Shown here piece after piece: positions 1 to 12,300 of a stretch of 16,339 nucleotides of DNA. Every line of letters begins with the position of its first letter. The first letter of the stretch is position 1. Source of the stretch: Rodentolepis nana (lineage: Eukaryota; Platyhelminthes; Cestoda; Cyclophyllidea; Hymenolepididae); contig UZAE01014154.1 of the NCBI GenBank assembly GCA_900617975.1, forward strand, positions 1 to 16,339, in the 5' to 3' direction. A model generated the notes under the pieces. That model worked only from the letters and a program-made list of their open reading frames with translations. It had not been told where the DNA came from and did no database searches. The translations under genes and the position numbers were made by a program.

Positions 1-266
1 GGGGGGGGAGGGGGAAGGGATGGTGGGCAAAAATTCAGTGGAAGCGCCTCTGATTGGACAACTCGCTTTGATTTTACCCGACAATCAAAGTCGCTGGTCA
101 TTTTAAAAAAAAGATAGCTCTAATATCAACTTCTATCTTTGATTTCTGTCAATCAAAAGGATTTTTCGGTAATCATAAACACATTATTTGGCCTAATTTC
201 CTATTTGGTCACTAATTCACACAGCGCCTTCTATTTTAGAATAAGAACATCCATCAAATCTACCAC
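1..266 (+). promoter_or_regulatory. 5' flank / putative promoter and 5' UTR of the LIM-homeobox gene
   Basis: This stretch lies just before the first coding exon. It opens with a G-rich tract (1-27) with enough G-runs to form a G-quadruplex. An inverted CCAAT-type motif (ATTGG) is at about 53-57. TCF/LEF-like cores (CTTTGAT or ATCAAAG) occur at 66-72, 84-90 and 137-143, with a weaker ATCAAAA at 152-158. No convincing TATA box was seen. An in-frame TAG at 237-239 limits upward extension of the reading frame. A 3' splice-site-like CACAG at 220-224 could receive a non-coding upstream exon, but this cannot be decided here. The promoter role is inferred from position only. Confidence 0.35.
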
Positions 267-517
267 ATGGATAGCTCTCATTTTATACTAAATACACCCT
301 CTACAGACAATATTTGTTCTAAATGCAAGGAATCCATCAAATCGAAGGAATTTCTCTCATTGGTTAGGAGTTCAGTTGGGAAAATTTCTCCAAATGCTGC
401 TTATTTTCACATTGACTGCCTACGCTGCATCCAATGTGAACTTCTACTCAACGAAAACGTTCCGAAATGCTATTTTCCTGAGCAATTAGTCGTCCTCTGT
501 GATTTGTGCTATAAACA
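267..517 (+). CDS. Awh: Exon 1: start codon and LIM domain 1
   Basis: The ATG at 267 is the first after an in-frame TAG at 237. Zinc ligands are visible as C17-x2-C20, H48-x2-C51, C54-x2-C57 and C78-x2-C81. The C20-H48 interval is 27 residues, longer than the 16-23 usual in LIM finger 1, so finger 1 carries a loop of roughly ten extra residues. The donor is CA|GTAAGT at 518, leaving two bases of a Gln codon that exon 2 completes. Reading on without splicing hits TAA at once, which supports the splice. Confidence 0.85.
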
Positions 518-3500
518 GTAAGTCGGCTTAACTATCTCAATTATTTTTAAGACACTATGTTTTCTAAATTGATTTACCTGTAGTAGAATAATTAAGGTAA
601 AAGCGAATTAGATGGACAAAATTTCGTACTAAATTGTCTAGCAAAACGCCTTATCAGAAATTATTTATTTATTACAAATGGCGGGCTTTATGATATTTAG
701 CTGACTTCGGGATTCACAGAGGGGAGGAACATTAAAGTGAGAAAAAGTGGAGAGAGGGCAACAGAAGAGTGTTTCAAAGATGTTAAAGAGACAGACACAA
801 AGGGAGAAAACATCAAAGTGAAAAAAGTCGAGAGGGGGAGGGGGGGGGAACAAAAGAGTGTTTCAAAGATGTAAAAGAGACAGACACAAAGTTTGGAAGA
901 GTGTTTCAAAGATGTTAAAGAGACAGACACAAAGGGAGAAAAAATGGTGAGGCGAGAAATGTGGAAGTAGTCAAATATGACATACAGTGGGGTCATGGTA
1001 GTTTGAAGTGAGAAGTCAACTGCCGATTAATAGACTTTTTTGCCGTATGAGTATACGTTTGCCCAGGGTGCACCACTCGGAGGTAAGTCTATCGCACACC
1101 CCTATTACTGAAATTATAGATTTAGATTGAAAGTAGTACATTTATTTAAAGTATTGGTAGGTTAGTTTGCGTTATAAAGGGCTAACAATTGAACGTCCAC
1201 ATTAAGGGTTTCATTTTAGGGGAAAGGGGGAATTCATAATCATACTTCCATACTTCATACTTCCCTAAATATCAAAGACGAAAAATGGTATTTTTCACTG
1301 ACTTATGGCATTTGTTGAGTTTACCCTAAACAAATATATCATCCCGAAAATATGTCGCTTATTGTATGAATTCCCAAGTGATAAAGTTCTACAGTGCCAG
1401 AGATGGAAGCCAACTTTGTTGGTGCTTCAACTATGATGAAGCTGTTGCGTTAAGAATTTGGTTTTGTTTCACTGCTGTGCTATTTCTATGACAGGAAAAC
1501 ACACTGCGCAAAATGCAAACTCCGAATATCTGAAAAGTCCCGTATCTTTCGCTTATCACACCATGTCTTTCACGATGAGTGCCTTACCTGCTCAGTGTGC
1601 AATCGACATCCCCTTATTGGTGAAAGGGTTGTCTTTACTCAAGGTCAGATCACCTGCACAAGTCACGGCCAAGTATCTATGTGCTTTATGAATTTGCAGT
1701 GGACTAAACAGGAAAATAGAGAGAATAAACATTTGATGCATTTCCTCCTTGAAGAACCGCATGATAATATTAGTAAGTATAGAAATATATGTATGCATGT
1801 ATTTTTAATTGAGTTAATGGAATCAATAATACGTACTATTAAAGCAGCCCAATGAAGTTCAACAAGCTTCGTCATTTAAGACGATTCATGAGTTATGAAA
1901 ATTGAAAAGGTAGGTATTTTGAGTTCGGAAAAGAAGCTTAAATTCACAAAATATGCTAGGATCTTTTAAACTTGAAATACCTGAACCCCATTATTGAAGG
2001 CGAATAAGTTAAAACGCGTAAGAGGGTCAATTTCACACAATTTACTTTTATTTATTTGTATCTGTGCATGTCGCCAATTCGGAGTTCCAATAGCAGGAGA
2101 TAAAAACTGACACTGAGGTTAATATTATGAACCTCGGGCTATTTATTGATTGAAACCAAATGAATGTACTGCTCGCCTAAACCTTCATGTAGCTAGTTAA
2201 ATGAGGGCCAACAGAATGACAAATTTTTGATTTCGCATTCCTTTACATTTCTATTTTTAGAAAAAATTAAAGTAGTTATTTTTTCAGTTATTATTCACAG
2301 ATTTTACGTATTATTAAACATGTGTTAAGTTGGGAGGTTGTTGACTTCCGTCAATTCGAAGCAAAGCTAACCACCACGGTAATTTAGCGCAAATTTTGAA
2401 TTCTGAAATTTTTGTAGCTATTTAGAAAACTTCTGATAATAAATAATTGTTTAATAATCCCTCGTTTTAAATTATTCTAATTAAGCTAATTTTCGTTTAA
2501 GGCGTTCTAATTAGAGCATGGTTTTTAATATTTTTACAAGAATTGGTCATAAATGATAATTGGAAGAATTTAAGATTTAAGGTTTCGTTGCATTTGAAGA
2601 TGCTTTACCCAATGTTTCATTCTAACTCATTTGATGACAGATGAATGTTTCCTTTTTGAATATTATATGCATCGAAATTTGATTTTTGGCGTTCAGCAGT
2701 TCTTTAAGTAATAGAACTCTTAGTTAATTCATAGTTCCTTATATTGACATTGGATTTACAAACTTCTCAATTACAGGAAATGCCTCAATGGAGTTAAAAA
2801 TCGATACGCTAGATCGCACTTCCAGTGAATCAACACCTGTAGTTGATGAATTCATGCTGAAAGAAGAAAAGAGTAGGCTACTGGAATCTCCCAGACGCAG
2901 TACACTTCCTAATAATCGCCGAAGTGCTTCCATTAGTCAGCGATCTTCCGCTGAAGGCAATTTGAGAAGACAAAAACGAATTCGAACCTCCTTCACACCT
3001 CAACAGAACGCCATTCTCCATGCCTATTTCAAAACTGTAATGAATCCTGACGGACAGCTGCTGGAGCAGATCGCACATGTCACTAATCTACCCAAACGTG
3101 TAACTCAGGTTTGTCTCTAAGTCCTACTCATTTAATTTCGGTAGAATGACTAATTTTGGAAATAGTTTTGGTCGAATTGTACCAAGCTTCGGGCTGGAAG
3201 AGAATTAACAAATAACTTAAAAAGTATAAATTGTTAATAATTTTTTGCAACAGAAACCTTTGCCTGCATTGGAATGGTTATTATTTTTATCTTACTGTTT
3301 GTATTAAGTTCATTCTGAACTGACTGACATTCGATCATAGCATGCCTGTCAGTTCAAATAACCAGAGAAGTTTAATTCGCAATTAAGTTAATGCCAGATG
3401 AAAATCAATGTAAATTAACATTTTTAAATAAACGAAGCAAATTCTTTTATTACAAAGGAAACAAAGTGAAAGTGTTTAAACGGAATGCCTATTTTTCAAT

Positions 3501-5110
3501 AGGAAAAGATCTGTGTCATAAACAGCGTCCAGACAGGCAGTACCAAATTTATCCCTTTGATGCATGCTAAGTAACATGTTTTGTTGGCGTCTGTAAACTC
3601 TATTTAACATTTGTATACTGGTGTTGCATTTAATTAAATTTCTGCATTTTGGATAAATTCTGACGGCATGCCAATAATGTCCCATTGTCGAAAGGACAGA
3701 TTTGTCATTTAGTGCAAATTGAGTGTAAAACAGTCTGGCATTTCAATCATATGGGCATATTCACCCAAATACGCTCACATAATAACACATTTTCGAAGTG
3801 ATCTTGATTCCTATCAACCTCTTTTCACCCAGGTATCGATTATTATCCTTATGACTATCTTGGGGCAATAAGAACCGTTTCGGTTGTTTTAAGAATAATA
3901 TTTAATTATATTAGCTACTTTTAGTGTATCTTGTTGTCGCAAGTCTTAATTAAATTAAAGTCATAAATCAGGAGTATTTAATATGCAGCTGCTTTAATTA
4001 ACATCGCATCTAGTTAGAGTTTTGCTCAAAGTATGAAACAAATATAAGCTCATAATGGATATTGAATTTACAATTTTGCTTTATATTTCTCCTTTTATTG
4101 TTTTAAACTAATTAAAAAAATGAAATCCAAGCCTATAGTATTCATATGAAAGTCATTGAAATTAATTTGAAAATTCCATGCTTATTTGAACTCTCGAGCC
4201 AGTTGGTCATGTTTTACCATTGAAATATCGAAGAAAAATACAATTTGTCCCTCTTCTGTTGCACTTTGAGTAAATACAGCTGAAAAACTCTGCTTATCTA
4301 ACCTCTATTTGGTTAGAATCCACTGATTGTTCAATTCAAGGCAATTTCATGCGGACTTCTTCAATGCGTCGAAGAAACAAAGTAAGTGAAGTGACAATGC
4401 TGACCATTGGGATCACATCTTCCGTGAATAAGCACTCGAAACCATAGATAAACCTGTGCTGTATCCGTGAGAATAAATTACAAAAATATGTATTTTGGGT
4501 CATAAACTATCCAATTGGTTAAAATTTTACCCCCTTCCTCCCCGAGTGAATGTTGTTTAATATTTTGGGGTTGATCTCATCGTCTTTTTGTCCTCTTTCT
4601 TCTCATTATTTGTTGGAATCACTGAAATCGGTTGCTTGGTCGTACTATCTTTGAATTCGAGGTTACACCTAATCTCTTCTACACATCAAATGTTTTAGGG
4701 ATATTCTTTTCCCTGTTTAGATGACACATGTTCGTTTGTGTGAATCAACTACAACTTTTAAACAGTTTATCGATTTTCGTTTTTATTTAACATTTATGCT
4801 TTAAGCTTCCCTTTTTTCAAGAAAAATTCTAATATTAGCTGCCTGATATCAAAATTACTGTCTCCTCTCAGTTCTTCCCTAATTAATTTCTCCAAGATCA
4901 ACTCCTGAGTTCAGGTAATTGAGGGCGGCATTAAGTTAGTTAGGTTAATTCAAAGTTCTATCTGTAATCAGTGAGTACATTTCAGAAGAAGTATCGGTTA
5001 ACGCTTTTCTTCCTTGAGAATTCTTTCTGATTAATAAAGAATGTTAATCGTTTTGATTTTATCGATGATTATTTTATTAGTACAAGAGAGTAAAATATTA
5101 GGCAAGAGCT

Positions 5111-5148
<38 letters not shown>

Positions 5149-8100
5149 AACGATCTGGAATTATAGTTGAGGTCCATTTACCAACCATATTGTCAATTAA
5201 ATCGTATCCATTTTCCAGTTATGCGAACAAAGAGTACATAAACACAGAATATTCAACATATTTATGGATTTCACCCATTGTACCAATAAGTCGTTATAAG
5301 AGAATACTGTTGATGAAATGATAGTACCTTTATTAATAGGTCACCGAATTGAGGTTATTTATTTGTTCCACAATCTTAATATGCTATTCTAAAGGCAATT
5401 TAATAATTTTTGAAATTATTTTTGTACCAAATTATTCAAACCTCAATTTTAAATTCACTTTCAATTTTTGATAGATTAGAAATAACACAACCACTGTATT
5501 CCATTTTGCACATCTGTGCTTGTTCAATGATTTAGGCCTTAGAAAAGATATTTTATGTTAATACTGTAGTTATTATATTGCATGTTTTATAGAAGACAAC
5601 AGTTTCTAATGGCATAAAATGGATAATATCTAATTCAAATGTCTGTATATGTTTATTTGTCCTCATTTTAAATTTTGAGATGCAATTTATATTGTATTGG
5701 GGGGTGCTCAACCCTTGCTGGTTTTCTAAACAATTATTCTTAAGAATACGATAGACTTACCTCCACGTGGTGCACCCTGGACAACGTACCTTCGTACTAC
5801 GTGGTGCACCCTGGACAACGTATCTTTGTACGGCAAAATACTCGGCATTCGTTTTTGACTTCGATTTATTATGATTAGCCACCTGGACAACGTACCTTCG
5901 TACGGCAAAAAAGTCTATCACTCGGCATTTGATTTGACTTCGATTTATTATGATTAGCTTGAAATAAGGTCATAAGAGAAATCGCCATCGTCAGGGCGAA
6001 TCACAGAGTCTTCAGTTCTTCCAGTGGAATACTGGAGGGATGTCACAGGACAAAAAGATCCCTGTCCAGAAAATCCTACAAACCTATGATGTAGACATTT
6101 TCACAATTATGGAAGCAAACATTTCGGATGAAAAAGTGAAATACTACCAATTCCCAGGTTATACCCTGTACAATCTACCTAAATACCGACAAGTTGCAAG
6201 TGGAATTCTGACTGGAGTTAAATACGGCCTCACCACACTTTACGATCTAATCAAGAGTATGGGCTCGACACAAGACATATGTGAAATAATCAGATTAAAT
6301 GTTTGAAAATTTCAAAACCACTTCAAGATATATGCAGCCTATAATCCACCCCAGAATAGTCCCAACTTTGATTTCCTGAACATCTCATACAAAACTGTAG
6401 TATTAGGAGACTTCAACGCCCATTCCACCAGATGGGGCTACAAGGATACAAACATAGCTGGAAAGGAAATCGAAGACATACTAAACAGCAACCCTCTGGA
6501 ACTTATTTACAGCAATGAGGATCCGGCTACATATTTGCACTACAATGGAACCAGAACAACTCCTGACTTACTCCTGGCTTCAAGCGCCATCAGTGAGCTT
6601 GCACGCCGCAAAATAATTGAAGATTGCAAGCGACATCAGTGAGCACACACACCGCAAAATAATTGATGATCCTGGTTTTCTGGTCACAAACCAGTCATTG
6701 CTAGTATTACCATCGGTTGCAAAAGCATGAGCTGGTCACAAACCAGTCATTGCTGGTATTACCATCGGCAGCAAAAGTGTGACATGGAAAGCACCCACTA
6801 AGCTATCATGGAACTTCAAGAAGGCTGACTGGCCTACATTCACAAACCTTTTAGACAATTAACTTCACACAAGTCCCCTCAACTTCAACCAACATCCTGA
6901 CAAACTTAGCAATGATATCACGAATATTATGATCAGATGTGCAAAGAAAACTTTTCCCCGAGGCAAGACTAAACACTATCGAGTGTTTTGGTCTAAACAC
7001 CATGAGAAACTGAAAAGAAAGCGGGACGCCCTTCGCAACACTGCTGATCAGACTGGAAGAACGGAAGACGTACAAGCCTAGAGACGACAATCAGCTGTNT
7101 CTGGTCTAATACAGAAAGCCATAGAACTGAAGAAAGCATTATAAATCGATGACAAACCAAAAAGCCTCTCTCTACTCATGAACCCATTAGCAGACACTGA
7201 TGTAGTGTGTTGCACTCAACTGCTTGACTTCTTCAGGAAAACGAACATCTCTCCAGAACAAATGCGCTCACTGGCCCTTGAGACAATCAATGTCAACTAA
7301 CCTGGAGATCAATGGCTCCAAGTCTTCACTGATGGGTCATACATAGAAATCCATGCAAACGTTGGTGCAGGTGTCTATTCTGAACTTTTCTCTTTCTACG
7401 CAGCCGCGTGACACAATAGATGCGCTCTTGAAGGAGAAATAGAGACCATTAGGATAGCACTATGCCAATTATGTTTTCTGGATGCGAAATTCACCAAAGC
7501 GGTGATATTTTCGGACTCACAGTCAGCAATAAACTCAATTGGAAACAGAGAGCCACCCAAAACAGCTGAGATAAAGGAATGTAGAAAACTCTATGACCTG
7601 CTGAGAGAGAAAAACAAAACGGTGGTCCTACAATGGATTTCTGGTCACTGTGGCATTAAAGGCAATGAGCTTGCTGACACACTTGTTAAGAGGAGGACAA
7701 CGGTTTTGCAATTCATGGACCAGCCGATGTCTTTCCACACAATGAAGGCCTTAATCAGGAGAGAATTCAAGGCCTCAAAGTGCAACAAACTTAAAGCTCG
7801 AACAAAGGAGAAACAGTGGACAGTGTCACTCTCCGACATAGCCGACTGGCCAAGAATCGATGCCGTTGCTGAGTTTAGACTACGTACCGGACACGATTGC
7901 TTGGCAAAACACCTTTACAGATTGGGAGTATACACTCAACCCACATGCCCTCTATGTAACCTACAGGAGGAAATGGAGAAGACTCACCTGATTCGCTGTC
8001 CAGCTCTAAAGACAAGGACGGAAAGCCAAAGATACTGGGAAGCAAGAAGACAGCTAATGAACTGCTATTAATTAACTGCACTGAATGTACCCCCTCCCCC

Positions 8101-9350
8101 ATCAATGGGGGAAGCTGAAGTCAAAGTTTAAGGGCTAATGATGAATATCATAAAGCCTGCCTTTTGAAATAAATGAATAAATATATTGTATTGAGTCTAA
8201 CATTGAGGTATCAAATAATTCTTATATTTCCAATTGAACGATATTTACTGAACGCGTTATCTACACTCTAAAATTCAAATGCTACGGCTCATCTCGTAAA
8301 CAACAACAGGCGAGGGTCTGCGGTGTCCAGCGCATATCAACACTTCAGTTAACCTTTTCCTCTCACTGATTGAGGTGGCAAAATTATCTTGATTGATGGA
8401 CAATGGCTCCATATCAGCTCTGGATAACTACACTTCTAAAGGTAGCAGAGTTCGGCTGTTTCCACTCAAATTGAGTATATATTAGCACCGTTTTAATCTT
8501 CTTCTAATCAATAAAAGTCTGTTATACCTATGCGAGTTTTTGGGGGGTTCCAAATTTAAAAAAATGCCAGTGTATATGAACATTGAAGACGGAAAAGGCC
8601 TCTAGTGATTTGCTGAAATAATAGGGTTGACAAGAAAAGATGTGAAGACTTGGAGAAATGTGTCAATTACAAAGAAATTTGAAATTTCATTTTTACTCTA
8701 AACTTACCAACAGTGTTTTTCAAAGTCAGGATTAGCAGGTGGAGTAATGGAAAGCCATCGATGGTTGGATAGACAATATGCACATAAATCAATGATATCT
8801 ATTTTCAAAGTCTTTCTGCGCATTTAATGGGAGCGTTTTTTTCTAAATTGGATACAACTGCGAAGGCAATTATTTCAAGCAAGTTTATTAAAATTGCTAA
8901 AAATAAATATCTCGTGATTGCCCAAAATTTTTGCTTAATTCAAGTGATTTACTTTATTAGACTTTGCATAAATTCTGGCAGACATAATGGGAAAGAGAAC
9001 TTGCAACTTTAAAAGAAATTATCGATAATTACCGAGTTGAATATTAGTGGAATTTATTATTTTCCGACTTCTATTATACAGATATATGTACATTTAAACA
9101 ATAATTAAATTAACATTCGCAATTTGCCTCTTGTCTTTAGTATTATAAAGGTATAGTTTTTTAGATCTGGGAAAATAGTGAGGTCAGATCAGGGTTCAGG
9201 TCAAAGAGTGCTTGCTGATTGGTTTATTTTGGAGATGTACCCTCATGAATAAGAAAGAAATCGATATTTCCACAAAAAACATCCACAGCACTTTCAAACT
9301 CAGTGATTAAATAAGCATACAAATAAAGGTGTTTAAGGCTTTGAGGCAAC

Positions 9351-9391
<41 letters not shown>

Positions 9392-12300
9392 GTGAAAAAC
9401 GGGAGTCTCAAATTCTATCTAGTTTTTTGATAGCTTCAAGATTTATTTATTTCAAGATTTCTCCAGTGAATTAAATGCGTTTATTTTGTTTTTTTGCTTA
9501 GCCTTAACTGGCCACATAAGAATTAGCAAAATCAGCATGACACGTTCTTCCAAACCTTTGCAATATTTATTAGCTGAGAACTGAGTACTCACCATTTGTT
9601 GGTCTCCAATAGGTGGAAAGTCTACAGCCACTGTATGAGAGTATTTACATTTGGTGATAAGGAGCAGAGATAGTTCATGAGGATTGGTTGGATTATATTC
9701 CACCTATCTACTTGAATGTAGCTAAAAACGCAGGTAAGATAATATGTGACAAAAAACATACTCAAATAAAAATAAGAAACCAATTTGTTTTAAAATAATG
9801 GTCATGGTGGAATTTAGTAATATTCATCTCGAATGAAATTCCTTAATCATATTGGCCACTGCGTTTATTGAAGCTGTTAATCTTTGTTGTCCATGACAGC
9901 TCAATTCCACTATAAAATGACTTACAGAGCAGCAAATAGGCAGCTCCTTAAAGCGAACTCGTACTCAACTTGTGCTCACATCTCTGCTTTCGTGTAAGCA
10001 GCTAAGTGTAACTCATCTCGTCTTAACTCTGCCTTTGTCTCCCTATCGCATTGCCCTGCTAGAGTCGAGCACATCACCGGGCCATCTCCATCTTGAGTCT
10101 CTGAAGGGGGAAAGTTACTGCCTCTAGGTAGCGTTGAAGACCATTCCTTTTTGAAGGAATTCTCTGAACAGATTAGAGATGTAGTCTTACTTGGGCATTT
10201 ACATTAAGTTATATTTCCATCTTCATTTGGGAAATTCGGGAGCCGGTGCGTTTGCCTAGCGCTAGGATTGAAACAATTATCCAGCCAAATTTCAAATTAA
10301 AGTATTCGAAAGTTGTAAAGAACAATTTGGTTCTAACTTTTACCTCAAGAAACAAATATTCTCCCTTAAGTAGAATGGTATTTTGATAAAAATTCAACAT
10401 TTTTATCTGAGGCCAACATTAATTGGATTAAGGATGCAAAACTATCAAAAATATGTATAAAATCATCATAAACTTCATCTATTTATTCTATTAATGATTT
10501 TTTTAAATAAGCAGCCGAGATGTTATATAATTTTAAATTTAAAAATTTGGACGGCGGGGGGGGGGGTGAGGAACGAGGTGGAAGCAGGTGACTTTCATTT
10601 ACTTTCTTTTTTTAAAACAGTCAGTTCACTGCAAACATTTTCATTTCTAAGTTCTATGATGACAATCGCATGATAAGAGAAATTGCCTAAAATAGAAGTC
10701 TGGCCTACATCTCCAACTCACATCACCTCCTCATCCACTAGCAATCCTCTTAGTCCTACCTACTTCAGCAAATGGACACACGCTGCAAAACACTCCACTA
10801 TGAGTACATTCCACGTGACCAAGTAAGAGCTAGTCATTTAAGTAGTTGGGGGGGGGGAACTATTGGTGCATGAGCTACTTAAAACACTAATTCTCATTCT
10901 AACCCACAACCGCCATAAAGTCGGGTAGTGTTGTATGCACGCTGATTGGCTTAGAGCTACCTAAGTACCTATTCACCAGTGGTATTGCTTCCCTACCTTT
11001 TCCGAAAGCAACGCCACCACTGTAAGCGAACGAGTGTCTATGTTGGGCCAGGCAATTCTCTGTTCACTGCTAAATACGCTCACTAAGGTAGATGAGTTAT
11101 ATTTAGCTCTTTGTACGCGCTAATCTTCCTCCCTCCCTCTCTCTCTCTCTCTCTCTCCGAAGAAATTAAACTCAAGCAGCGGGTGTGGAGTTGAAAGGTA
11201 ATAACATCTACACTGTAGTCGTATATTTGAGTTCATTTATCTCCTTATTTAGAGCAGGATTTTGCTCTATGCAAGAAGATGTTGAAATCTAGAAATCAAA
11301 TGCCCTCCTTATGATTATTGCCAAGTTTCCCATTAGTTGTGATTGAGTTTGAAGGGTGATGGAGATTTTCCACAAATTCTTAAATTATTACTCTAGTACG
11401 AAAATATGCTTAGAATTTATCATTTTTATCGCAGACACTGATGTGAATCGCTATCATCAAATAAATGATGAATTTTATTGGTAAAATTGGGGGAGGGAAG
11501 GTGGGAGGGAGTGGGAAGAGTTAAGTTTGGAGTTATTCGATTGAATCGTAGGTACATACGATGCAAAAAACGTGTTATTGTGCTATGATAAACGCACTTA
11601 CATTGAGCAATATAACACCAACTATTCTAAAAACCCTACTCATCCAATGAGCTGGAAATAACACTCTGCTTTAAAACAGAGAATTCGAAGGCAGTGGCTT
11701 TTGCAGAAGATTAACAAGGTCACTCGGGAAAATGCCAATTGGTAGGTGAAAGGGTAATCATCCCTCATGAACTAAATTTTCACTTTATTATATTTATTCA
11801 ATTTGCAGACGAGCATTTGGTTGAAGTCATCGCCCATTAAGTCACGCATGTTTGGTCCAGACTATGTTTTAAGTCTTTCAAACCTATGTTAAATGAATTT
11901 TTTTCACAAACACTCTGCGTTCCAAATATAAAAATGACGCATTTCAAAGAGGCTAAAAGTTGAGTACATCTTGGATTTTATTTGAGTGTTTACTAATGCG
12001 TCAATCCCAGTTAGCAGTAGGAGGCGCTAAAGTCACTCAGGACACACTTTTGCAGTATTAATAGGGTTGCAGTCTGTGGTTTCCAAACTCTCATTAACCT
12101 TGGCTCACATCCGTGTTTGGGATGTGGGATCTAAGTAAGTATAAGCGTATCTGTATGGTCTATTAATGAATTGAATTAAATGTATTATGTGCGAAATCTT
12201 TTCCTTACGATGAGCAACTCGATTTAAAAAAATATTAGTCACCGATGAGGTTGGATTGATTCCAATCATAAACCATTAAATAAAGTGGAAGCATTGTAGT

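Larger units (their letters stand above)
665..1102 (-). mobile_element. Retroelement A: non-autonomous, ribozyme-headed element in intron 1
   Basis: Read on the minus strand, the element begins GGGGTGTGC at 1102 with an HDV-like ribozyme. It continues through a CAGTTGACTTCT segment shared with copy C and a CT-rich middle with three tandem repeats. It ends with the tail seen in B and C (ATATCATAAAGC, CCGCCATTT, then an AATAAATAA-type run). Imperfect flanking repeats (about 655-664 and 1108-1117, 9 of 10 bases alike) may be an aged TSD, with a few extra bases between the right repeat and the 5' end. There is no coding capacity; reading frames on the minus strand here come from the repeats. Confidence 0.8.
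518..1494 (+). other. Awh: Intron 1 (977 bp)
   Basis: It runs from GTAAGT at 518 to ACAG at 1491-1494. Its middle is retroelement A on the minus strand (665-1102). The rest is AT-rich with no coding signal that I can support. Confidence 0.8.
5700..8181 (+). mobile_element. Retroelement B: internally deleted non-LTR retrotransposon in intron 3, sense orientation
   Basis: The copy is bounded by perfect 12-bp TSDs. Order: 5' leader starting with a G-run and ribozyme sequence (5701-5919), duplicated leader segments to about 5958, endonuclease (about 6001-6780), linker (about 6780-7160), RNase H (about 7319-7700), C-terminal Cys/His region to 8071, and a 3' UTR with the family tail (GGGCTAATGATGAATATCAT, then AAGCCTGCC). 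The reverse transcriptase, about 500 residues in such elements, is absent. RNase H downstream of the endonuclease/reverse transcriptase is known from I, R1, LOA and related clades; I do not assign the clade. Stops, frameshifts and local duplications make it inactive. No gag-like ORF1 is seen between leader and endonuclease. Confidence 0.9.

Noticed and set aside
665..996. Minus-strand open stretches rich in Phe, Cys, Ser and Leu
   Set aside because: They arise from the CT-rich tandem repeats of retroelement A and resemble no protein family; no start context or homologue is evident.
1458..1691. Plus-strand open stretch overlapping exon 2
   Set aside because: It is out of frame with the LIM2 zinc ligands, which read clearly in the exon 2 frame.
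5700..8181. Retroelement B as an active autonomous LINE
   Set aside because: It lacks reverse transcriptase and has stops at 6304 and 7409 plus frameshifting duplications.
8550..8830. Possible degenerate transposase-like coding (fragments such as LTRKDVKTWRN)
   Set aside because: Several stops, no terminal inverted repeats found and no firm family match.
9930..11160. GC-richer block that might be an old transposon or SINE
   Set aside because: No A/B boxes, TSDs, inverted repeats or coding similarity could be seen; a repeat-library search is needed.
11800..11840. TTTGCAG followed by a short open stretch, a possible extra exon between exons 3 and 4
   Set aside because: It hits a stop after about ten codons, and exon 3 joins exon 4 directly in phase 0 to give an intact homeodomain.
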